This document shows, piece after piece, positions 51,752-59,478 of a stretch of 64,000 nt of DNA. The stretch lies in contig NZ_SHNN01000001.1 of assembly GCF_026262625.1 (NCBI RefSeq), positions 992,001-1,056,000 of the forward strand, in the 5' to 3' direction. The notes below the pieces were generated by a model. That model made no database searches and was not told the origin of the DNA. It saw only the letters and a list, made by a program, of their open reading frames with translations. The position numbers and the translations under genes are program-made. Origin of the DNA: Candidatus Litorirhabdus singularis. GTDB taxonomy: Bacteria; Pseudomonadota; Gammaproteobacteria; Pseudomonadales; Halieaceae. The first letter of the stretch is position 1; each line of letters starts with the position of its first letter.

Positions 51752-53074
51752 CTACTTTACGTAGAACGGCGTGTTGGAGTGCGCCGCATTACCCTGACCG
51801 TCGTAGGCATAGACGAAGAGGCGATAAGCGCCTTTTTCATCGGGAGCTGTGACCTTGATCTTGGGTGTGCTGGACGTGCCAACGACGCCCTGAACCAGTT
51901 CTGGAATGGCCTCAGTATCACCGCCAATTTCCTTGGCGCGACTTTCACGGCGTACTTCCCAGCGGTATTCAATGGTGTCTTTATCGTAGTCAACGATCAC
52001 AACCTCGGCATCGTAGCTCTTGCCACGCCATAGATAGATGCCCTCGTAGGGGTTTTTGCCGTTCAACTGGATCCGGCTGATGCGCGGCGCCCGGTTGGCG
52101 GGCCAGCGTCCGGTCCAGATAAAATGCATCACATCTACTGCCTCGGTGCGGGCGCCGTCTTCGGTAAACATACCGTACCAGGTTGAGGTGCGTTCTTGCT
52201 TCTGGCCCCATAGGAACACGTAGTTGCCAATCGCCTGGTCGCCAAAGGGCTCCAGCACCTTCAGGTAACTATCGGCATAGTGCGCAGCTTTTTCCGAACT
52301 GGTTTGCTCCACGGGGGCGCCCCACTTGGTTTTATGGACTTCCCAGTGCCCAACGGCCCCCCATTCGGTCACGAAATAGGGCTTCTTGAAGCGAGCTTTC
52401 TTAAGGTACTTGGGTAAGTTGGCAAGATCTGCGTAGAGCTGAAAACTGACAAAATCGAGAGCCGGCGCGCGTTCCTGAATGTCTTTCACCGCGCGTTTGT
52501 CAAACCCCGCAATGGTCGTTGTCACTGGATGGTTGGGGTCCAGCTCCTTGATCATTTCAGCCACATCATTGACCGCGTCATAGACCTTGGAGTTGGTATA
52601 GTCGAAATTAAGCTCGTTGCCGATGAACCAGGTCAGCAGCGCGGGGTGGTCCTTGTTGGCCAGCACGCGGGCGCGAGTTTCTTCCTTCTGCTTGGCCACA
52701 GCGACCGGATCATTGTAGTCAAAGCCAACCCGCTCAGGCGCGAACTCCAGACACAGAGATACGGTCAGGCCTAATGCATGGGCGCGATCCAGCAGTTCTT
52801 TGGCCGGCAGTGCGCCGTCATCTACCGCCCAGGTGCGAAATGAATTGCCCCCGGAGGCAGCGAACAATTCCAGATCGGCATGATCGATGCCGGCGCCCTT
52901 AATAGCGTAGGGCTGGCCATTGCGCAGCAGCTGAAACTTGCCGTCGCGCTCGATAATCTCTACTTTGCTGGGGCCTTCAGCGGCGTTCGCTGGAGCCGTG
53001 TTTTCTGTGGCGCTGGTAGCGCCCGCCAGAAAGCTGCCGGCGATGATAAGAGGTGCCAAAATAAGCCATTTCAT
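51752..53074 (-). CDS. Exported clan GH-A glycoside hydrolase, probable beta-glucanase
   Basis: 440 aa. Signal peptide (LILAPLIIAGSFLAGATSA). The barrel begins IKGAGIDHADLELFAASGGNSFRTW, with acid/base E154 in FIGNELNFD and nucleophile E237 in YFVTEWGAVG, as in GH2-C/GH5-like clan GH-A enzymes. The C-terminal ~100 residues look like an immunoglobulin-like module (ISRIQLNGKNPYEGIYL ... GAYRLFVYAYDGQGNAAH). The closest named families I can suggest are GH158 or a GH2-type barrel, but I cannot decide. It is 16 bp downstream of the MFS transporter, in one unit with it, in a laminarin locus, so a periplasmic or outer-membrane beta-1,3- or beta-1,6-glucanase role is likely. Confidence 0.8.
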   Translation of the reverse strand: MKWLILAPLIIAGSFLAGATSATENTAPANAAEGPSKVEIIERDGKFQLLRNGQPYAIKGAGIDHADLELFAASGGNSFRTWAVDDGALPAKELLDRAHALGLTVSLCLEFAPERVGFDYNDPVAVAKQKEETRARVLANKDHPALLTWFIGNELNFDYTNSKVYDAVNDVAEMIKELDPNHPVTTTIAGFDKRAVKDIQERAPALDFVSFQLYADLANLPKYLKKARFKKPYFVTEWGAVGHWEVHKTKWGAPVEQTSSEKAAHYADSYLKVLEPFGDQAIGNYVFLWGQKQERTSTWYGMFTEDGARTEAVDVMHFIWTGRWPANRAPRISRIQLNGKNPYEGIYLWRGKSYDAEVVIVDYDKDTIEYRWEVRRESRAKEIGGDTEAIPELVQGVVGTSSTPKIKVTAPDEKGAYRLFVYAYDGQGNAAHSNTPFYVK

Positions 53075-53089
53075 AAAATTTCTCCTGTA

Positions 53090-54673
53090 TTACTTCGCGG
53101 CCGCGAGGCCGGGTACCAGATCCTGTTCTATTTGTTCGAGCGACTTACCGCGGGTTTCCGGTAGCAGCCGCAGTATGATTAGCAGGCCTGCAAATGCAAA
53201 CATCCCGTAAATCAAAAACGTTGTACTGGTGCCCAGATTGGCCAGCTGCCAGGGAAACAAAAGTTGCACCAGAAAGCTGACGGCAGAATTGATGAAGCCG
53301 ACGAATGAAATCGCTGCGGCACGCAGGCGGTTGGGGAACAGTTCAGAAAACAGCACCCACATAACCGGACCCAGTGAAATAGCGAAACTGGCGACAAAGC
53401 CGATGATGCCGCCAAGTACCAGCATAGGATTCATCTGAATAGCGGCGCTGATCAGCTGCGATTCATGTTGCCGTAACAATTCAGGACTTAATTGGCTGGC
53501 CAGTGCCTGCTTGAACGCAATGTCATTGTCGAAAACCACTTCACGCAGGCTCTCCAGGGCAGTGGTGTTCAGGCTTGAACCCAGAGCACTTATAGATTCC
53601 GCCGACAGCACGTACGTGGCGGAACCGAAGACCCAGGCCAGTAACAACATGCTGCAGGTGATGCCAGAGACGCCAATTATCAGCAACGGTTTGCGTCCGA
53701 TCCGATCAATGCACATCAGAGCCACGACAGTGAAGGCAAGATTGGTCAGACCGACGACGACCGCCTGCATAAACGCCGCATCGGTGCCGATTCCCGACTG
53801 TTCGAAAATCATTGGAGCATAGAAGAACACCGAGTTAATGCCAGTGATTTGTTGTAACACAGCGACACTAAGGCCGATGGCAAGCACCAGACGCATCGGC
53901 TGACTGAAGATACTGCTGAAGGGCAATTGGTTGGCGGCCTCCTGCTGTTCCGTGGCTATGTTGGCCTGGATAGCCGCCATTTCGGTGGGCGCTGCATCTG
54001 CGCCATTGGTCTTTGTGAGCACCGCTAGGGCGGGCTCTAAATCTCCGCGCATAATGAGCCAGCGCGGGCTCTCGGGCACCAGTCGCAGGCCCACGAAATA
54101 CAGGACTGCCGGTACGGCCTCGACCATCAGCATCCAGCGCCAGGGCCATTGCTGTAAGCCCAGCTCTATGGCCCAGGGTGCCGGCGACTGGCTCAGCTGT
54201 AATATCAGGTAATTGCTCATGAAGGCAGCGGAAATCCCCAGCACAATATTCAGCTGGTTGAATGACACCAGGCGCCCGCGTTGCTGTGCCGGGGCCATTT
54301 CTGCAATGAACATGGGTGCTATAATCAGTGCTGCCCCCACGCCAAACCCGCCCAGCATGCGTGCCAGCACCAGTTCTACAAAGGAGCCTGCCAGGGCGGA
54401 CCATACAGCCGATACAGCGAACAACAGTGCCGCGGCCTGAAGCACGGGCTTGCGCCCCAGTCGATCGCTAATGGGCCCGGCTACCAGCATGGCGAAGGTA
54501 GCCGCCAATGACAAAGATGCCACCGCCCAGCCGAGCTGAATCTTGGTCAACTGAAACTCGACTTCTACAAACGAGACGACTCCGGAGATGACGGATGCAT
54601 CAAAGCCCATGAGAAAGCCACCGAGAGCGACAATCAGGGCAGTTCTGGCGGTATAGGAAGCAGACTTTGTCAT
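53090..54673 (-). CDS. MFS sugar porter (SP family)
   Basis: 527 aa from the ATG at 54673 (MTKSASYTARTAL); upstream in-frame codons to 54940 lack membrane or signal features and are probably untranslated. Sugar-porter signatures: GFLMGFDASVISGVV in helix 1, GPISDRLGRKP between helices 2 and 3, PESPRWL at the end of helix 6, QQITGINSVFFYAPMIFE in helix 7, MCIDRIGRKPLL and a late LPETRGKSLEQIE. These identify an H+ symporter or facilitator for hexoses such as glucose. In this locus it would import glucose or laminaribiose after outer cleavage. Cotranscribed with the GH-A enzyme downstream. Confidence 0.9.
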   Translation of the reverse strand: MTKSASYTARTALIVALGGFLMGFDASVISGVVSFVEVEFQLTKIQLGWAVASLSLAATFAMLVAGPISDRLGRKPVLQAAALLFAVSAVWSALAGSFVELVLARMLGGFGVGAALIIAPMFIAEMAPAQQRGRLVSFNQLNIVLGISAAFMSNYLILQLSQSPAPWAIELGLQQWPWRWMLMVEAVPAVLYFVGLRLVPESPRWLIMRGDLEPALAVLTKTNGADAAPTEMAAIQANIATEQQEAANQLPFSSIFSQPMRLVLAIGLSVAVLQQITGINSVFFYAPMIFEQSGIGTDAAFMQAVVVGLTNLAFTVVALMCIDRIGRKPLLIIGVSGITCSMLLLAWVFGSATYVLSAESISALGSSLNTTALESLREVVFDNDIAFKQALASQLSPELLRQHESQLISAAIQMNPMLVLGGIIGFVASFAISLGPVMWVLFSELFPNRLRAAAISFVGFINSAVSFLVQLLFPWQLANLGTSTTFLIYGMFAFAGLLIILRLLPETRGKSLEQIEQDLVPGLAAAK

Positions 54674-55105
54674 TTGGATGTAGTTACCATACCGGGACGA
54701 GGGAGGTTGCTGTTTAGATGAGGAATGACGGCGCTGCATTATTGTAGTACAGGTTGGCGGAGTGTACTCTGACCTGTCGGCCCACCTAGGCTTACCGCTA
54801 GTATTTGTTGGATAGGAAGTGCCAACAACCCGTAAGCGATCAAGTGGACTGGCAATGCGGTAAAGGGGCGGTCGCGAAACTTTGAGCAGAGGTTTCGAGT
54901 CTAATGACGGAAAACCGCTTTGTCGGAAACCTAGTCCCATTTATCGTTTAAAACTGGTGCTGCCGTGGCACTGGTTGTATATGACAGGCATACAAAAAAT
55001 TTAACAAAACCGCAATCAAGCTGCCCATAGCCGACGTCCGACACTGTAGTGGTAAAAACAGTGGTTAAAGCACGTCCGCAGGCAGGACTCCAAGGGAGAA
55101 GAACG
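54674..55105. promoter_or_regulatory. Divergent promoter region of the laminarin locus
   Basis: 432 bp between the MFS gene (minus) and the GH16 gene (plus). An inverted repeat TTGTAT-N9-ATACAA lies at 54975-54995, and a direct repeat AGTGGTAAA/AGTGGTTAAA with a 12-bp period at about 55048-55069. Either could bind a regulator such as the LytTR protein encoded at the right end. No coding evidence. Confidence 0.4.
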
Positions 55106-58100
55106 TTGTCTATTAACCCATTGAATTTTGTAGCACTAAGAGCTGCAGGCCTGGCAGCCATTCTGGCGATTGCCGGCTGTAGTGAAGGCAACAACAATTC
55201 CGCCATCGAAGGCCCGCTGATACCTGCACCAGAACCGACAAGCGCAGACTATGAGCTGGTTTGGAGTGATGAGTTTGATGGCAGTGGCGTCGATGAGGCC
55301 AATTGGGAAATAGAGACCGGCGATGGCTCAGATGCCGATGTGGGTCTTCCTGGCTGGGGCAATAATGAGGAACAGTATTACACGGCCAGCAATATCACTG
55401 TAGCCGATGGCAATCTGGTCATCGAAGCACGCGAGGGGGACTCTCCCGACGCCGCGTATAATTACACCTCGGGTCGTCTGCGCTCACAGGGCAAAGTAGA
55501 TTTCACCTTTGGGCGCATCGAAGCCAGCATCAAAGTGCCACCGGGCGTAGGATTGTGGGCGGCTTTCTGGCTGCTGGGCACGGAACCTGGACCCTACGGC
55601 GGCTGGGCTGCCAAGGGCGAAATTGATATTCTGGAGTCATTCGGTGGCAACGACCCGTTTGCACAGGGTGCGCTGCATTATGGTATGGGCTTTCCGCAGA
55701 ATCAGTTTGTGGCGAAGGATTATCGGGATATTGACCCGACCGACGGGTTTCACCAGTACGCGGTCGAGTGGGATGTAGAGCAGGTGCGCTGGTACATTGA
55801 TGGCGTGCATTATTTTACCGTGCGTGCAGACAGCTACTGGAACTACTACTTCCAGAATGAGAGGGATGGCTTTGCCGCTGGCGGTGAGGCTGCGCCCTTC
55901 GACCAGAATCAGCACATCATTATGAATCTGGCGGTGGGCGGTAATCTGCCCGAGGATGATCCTATCTCCTCGGTATTTCCAGCGCAGATGCTGGTGGACT
56001 ATGTGCGCCTGTATCAATGCCCCATCGATCCCCAGAATACCGGCTTGGGCTGTCAAAATTCCATCGATCCGGTGAATCCCTATATCATCGCCGAAATCGA
56101 AGAGGATGATGTATTCACCGCAGGTTACATCCTCTATTTAGACCAGATAGAAACTCTTTTTGCCGATACAGGTGCAGACCGCTTTTTGGGCCTCGACGTG
56201 TTCACGGATGGTGGCGCGCTGGTGCTCACCGAAGTAGCCACACCAGACGGCGGAATGGCGCTGGATTTGCGCACTACTGGTGGCGGTAATGTCTCCATCA
56301 AGGATTCTGAAGGTGACACCTTTAACGTCTTCGGTGTTGGTGCATCCGATTCATCCGGGTTCTTTGGTGGCGAGATCAGCTTTGATATTAAGGTGATCAG
56401 TGGTGCTGACACAGACGCTAACGGAATGCTGCGGGTAAAAATGGACAGCGGTTTTCCTAACACCAGCTTTGTCGAGATTCCGATCAGCGAACTGCCCCAG
56501 GATCAGTGGGGGTCGAGATCGGTACCCATCACCGATATCTTGGAAAGCAACCAAGGGGTCGATGGCGGTGACCCAGTCGATATCAGCCAGATAGTGAGCC
56601 TGGTGACTTTCGAACCGACCAGCGCGGCCCATATACAGATCAACAATATACAGCTTAAGTGCGGTGCCCCGGATGCATGCGGCATAACCTCTTTTGCCAC
56701 CGCGACCTTTGATGTGTTTATCGACAGCGTTGACCCGGCCTGGGAACGTGGTATTGGCGCTTATGATTCTCCGGCTGATATAACTTACTACGAAGGTGAC
56801 ACTGGCAATCATGTGACCTGGGAACTTGTGGATACCGGAGAAGCGGGTCACGACATTGTTGTCGAAACCACATTCGATGATTCCGGCGCTAGTGGCTTGG
56901 TCTTTATTGGCGGCCCGGAAGACGGTTCGTTGGACTTGTCCGGCTTTTCCGATGGTGAGTTGGTATTTGACGCTCGCTTCATCAGAAACCCCAATGACCT
57001 TGCGCTGGTTTACAAGGTCGACGGCCCCGAATTCGCGGGTACTGGCGAGCAGTCTTTGGGTCAACTGGTGTTAAACGAATGGGAGACTTTTAGTATTCCG
57101 GTACGGACTCTGGTCACCCAGGGATTGCCGCTAGCGGAAGTGACTGCTGTTGTCCTGATGCCAACCTTTGCTGGCAACGATGCAGTGCTGCAATGGGATA
57201 ATATGCGCTTTGAACCCACCTCAGCCGGGCCTACAGTTCCGGTCGGCCTGCCGGTCGATTTTGAAACTGAGGGCGCTTTTTATACCTTCAGTGATTTTGG
57301 CGGTAGCGCGACCGAGGTGATCGACAACCCGGAACCCGGTGGCATTAATACCAGCGCTAAGGTGGCACGGTTTTTCAAGTTTGAAGGGGAAGTATATGCC
57401 GGCTCTACCCTGCTACTGGATACCCCGATTGATTTCGCCGCCTCTGAGCAGATTACTGTGAGTGTGTGGTCGCCGCGACCGGTCGATGTCTTGTTCAAGT
57501 TGGAAGGCGCTAATCAAGAGCTGACTGTTTCCCATACTGGCGCCGGCTGGGAGCAGCTGACGTTTGACTTCACGGGTCTGACTGTAGCCGGTGAACTGGC
57601 TCTGACCTTTATCTTTGATAACGGCGTGGTCGGTGACGCTGAAGGTGATCCCGATAACTGGACCTTCTATGTCGACGATATTGCGCTGAGGACTTCGGGC
57701 GGTACCGGCGGTGATGGCGCCACTGGGTGTGATGCCTGTACGGACTTTGATGACCCCGGCATCACCTATAACTTTATCGATTTTGGCACCCCAACAGGCC
57801 CCATGACTGTGTTGACTATGGATCCGCTCGATGCTGGCAATACCGTTGCTAGCACCACTAAGCCTTTGGGTGCTTCGGCTGACTCGGGTACGACGCTGGA
57901 TTCGGGTACCATTATTTATCCGTTGAGCAGTATCAATAGCAAGATTAGCCTCCGTATTTATTCGCCTACTACCGGTATGCCAGTGCGGCTGCGGCTGCAA
58001 GATGCCAGTGATCCTATGCGTTCGGTGGAGAGTGAAGTCGTTACTACAACTTCCGATGCCTGGGAAACTCTGGTGTTTGATTTCAGTGATCCAGTAAGCG

Positions 58101-59458
58101 GTACGCCAGCACTGAATCCGGGTTATACCTATGATCAGCTGAGTATCTTCTTCAACTTTGGCACGGACGGTAATACTGGCGGTGAGCTGACGACCCTGTG
58201 GGATACGATTGAATTTATCGGTGACTCGGGCGGCATCAGGTATAGCGCTGATTTTGAATCGTCGGACATCGGAGCCTCTGAGGTTAGTGATGGCTGGCTT
58301 ACCTTTGTTCAGGTGTTTGAGAGCGATGGTATTACAGTCGCTTATGTTTATGGTCCGGCGTTTGCAACCCCCAACGGCACTGGCCATATCGCTGCAATAG
58401 CACCGAATATGGAGGGTGACGTGGAACAAGGGCTGCAGTACCTGAACTTGTTCAGTGACTACAATAATGCCGACCATGGGGTGGGTCGTTTGATCAACCC
58501 GCTCACCTTTCAGCAGCGCACCATTGGCGCTGACGATGGTGCCCTTTATCGTCTGAGCTTTCAGGCCAAGGCGCCGTTCACCGGCGGCATAGCTGCTCCC
58601 ACCACGGCTCAGGCATTTATCAAGACGCTGGACCCGGAAAATGGGTTTGCGACTACCAGTATTCAGACCTTAGATCTGTCGATGGTCAGCAACAGCGAGT
58701 GGGTGAACTACGAGGTTCTGCTGCTGGTTGACGCCGGGGCGTTGGAGGGCCAGATACTGCAGTTCGGTTTTGAGAATACAGCCACTGGCTATAATGACTC
58801 GGGTATTTATTACGACAATATTGTGTTTGAGCCTGCTGTAAATACCCCGTTCAGTTATGAGACCGATTTTGAAGCTTCGGACATCGGAGCCTCTGAGGTT
58901 GGTGATGGCTGGCTTACCTTTGTTCAGGTGTTTGAGAGCGATGGTATTACAGTCGCTTATGTTTATGGTCCGGCGTTTGAAACCCCCAACGGCACTGGCC
59001 ATATCGCTGCAATAGCACCGAATATGGAGGGTGACGTGGAACAAGGACTGCAGTACCTGAACTTGTTCAGTGACTACAATAATGCCGACCATGGAGTGGG
59101 TCGTTTGATCAACCCGCTCACATTTCAGGAACGCACGATCAGCGCGGGTACTGGCGGGCTCTATCGTTTGAGCTTTCAGGCCAAGGCGCCGTTCACCGGC
59201 GGCATAGCTGCTCCCACCACGGCTCAGGCATTTATCAAGACGCTGGACCCCGAAGATGGGTTTTCCACTACCAATCTTGAGGTTGTAGAACTTTCGATGG
59301 TCAGCAACAGCGAGTGGGTGAGCTACGAGGTGCTGCTGATGATTGATGCTGATGAATTAGACGGCCAGATCCTGCAGTTCGGCTTTGAGAATACAGCGAC
59401 TGGCTATAATGACTCGGGTATCTATTACGACAACATCAACTTTGGCTTGGCACCATGA
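55106..59458 (+). CDS. GH16 laminarinase lipoprotein with multiple C-terminal binding modules
   Basis: 1450 aa from a TTG at 55106, preceded by AAGGGAGAAG; the frame is also open to a GTG at 55049. The lipobox AIAGC makes C25 the lipidated residue, with serine next, so an outer-membrane lipoprotein. GH16 domain about 40-325 with E172-I-D174-I-L-E177 as catalytic core (GH16_3-like). Then two ExoP-like beta-sandwiches (about 327-517 and 520-710), two further sandwiches (about 716-866 and 876-1040), and two near-identical repeats of about 205 aa at the C-terminus (about 1047-1251 and 1252-1450). It cleaves internal beta-1,3 bonds of laminarin at the cell surface. Its stop overlaps the TonB receptor ATG. 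Confidence 0.93.
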   Translation: MSINPLNFVALRAAGLAAILAIAGCSEGNNNSAIEGPLIPAPEPTSADYELVWSDEFDGSGVDEANWEIETGDGSDADVGLPGWGNNEEQYYTASNITVADGNLVIEAREGDSPDAAYNYTSGRLRSQGKVDFTFGRIEASIKVPPGVGLWAAFWLLGTEPGPYGGWAAKGEIDILESFGGNDPFAQGALHYGMGFPQNQFVAKDYRDIDPTDGFHQYAVEWDVEQVRWYIDGVHYFTVRADSYWNYYFQNERDGFAAGGEAAPFDQNQHIIMNLAVGGNLPEDDPISSVFPAQMLVDYVRLYQCPIDPQNTGLGCQNSIDPVNPYIIAEIEEDDVFTAGYILYLDQIETLFADTGADRFLGLDVFTDGGALVLTEVATPDGGMALDLRTTGGGNVSIKDSEGDTFNVFGVGASDSSGFFGGEISFDIKVISGADTDANGMLRVKMDSGFPNTSFVEIPISELPQDQWGSRSVPITDILESNQGVDGGDPVDISQIVSLVTFEPTSAAHIQINNIQLKCGAPDACGITSFATATFDVFIDSVDPAWERGIGAYDSPADITYYEGDTGNHVTWELVDTGEAGHDIVVETTFDDSGASGLVFIGGPEDGSLDLSGFSDGELVFDARFIRNPNDLALVYKVDGPEFAGTGEQSLGQLVLNEWETFSIPVRTLVTQGLPLAEVTAVVLMPTFAGNDAVLQWDNMRFEPTSAGPTVPVGLPVDFETEGAFYTFSDFGGSATEVIDNPEPGGINTSAKVARFFKFEGEVYAGSTLLLDTPIDFAASEQITVSVWSPRPVDVLFKLEGANQELTVSHTGAGWEQLTFDFTGLTVAGELALTFIFDNGVVGDAEGDPDNWTFYVDDIALRTSGGTGGDGATGCDACTDFDDPGITYNFIDFGTPTGPMTVLTMDPLDAGNTVASTTKPLGASADSGTTLDSGTIIYPLSSINSKISLRIYSPTTGMPVRLRLQDASDPMRSVESEVVTTTSDAWETLVFDFSDPVSGTPALNPGYTYDQLSIFFNFGTDGNTGGELTTLWDTIEFIGDSGGIRYSADFESSDIGASEVSDGWLTFVQVFESDGITVAYVYGPAFATPNGTGHIAAIAPNMEGDVEQGLQYLNLFSDYNNADHGVGRLINPLTFQQRTIGADDGALYRLSFQAKAPFTGGIAAPTTAQAFIKTLDPENGFATTSIQTLDLSMVSNSEWVNYEVLLLVDAGALEGQILQFGFENTATGYNDSGIYYDNIVFEPAVNTPFSYETDFEASDIGASEVGDGWLTFVQVFESDGITVAYVYGPAFETPNGTGHIAAIAPNMEGDVEQGLQYLNLFSDYNNADHGVGRLINPLTFQERTISAGTGGLYRLSFQAKAPFTGGIAAPTTAQAFIKTLDPEDGFSTTNLEVVELSMVSNSEWVSYEVLLMIDADELDGQILQFGFENTATGYNDSGIYYDNINFGLAP
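58243..59455 (+). repeat. In-gene tandem duplication of a binding module, 615-bp period
   Basis: Two adjacent copies inside the GH16 gene: each starts with a stretch encoding DFE-SDIGASEV-DGWLTFVQV and ends with TATGYNDSGIYYDNI. The shared stretch begins at 58263 in copy 1 and 58878 in copy 2, a 615-bp period. Long tracts are identical or almost identical at the DNA level, including synonymous sites, so the duplication is recent or kept alike by gene conversion. Confidence 0.92.
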
Positions 59459-59478
59459 GAACAACGAAAGGGGCGAGT

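Noticed and set aside
54674-54940. Longer N-terminus for the MFS sugar porter
   Set aside because: The extra 89 residues look random, precede the first membrane helix, and fill the divergent promoter region; the ATG at 54673 gives a normal family N-terminus.
57413-58477. Long open frame (354 codons) on the minus strand inside the GH16 gene
   Set aside because: It lies wholly within a gene with clear domains, its translation has no recognisable motif, and the same pseudo-sequence appears again at 58670-59092 because of the DNA duplication.
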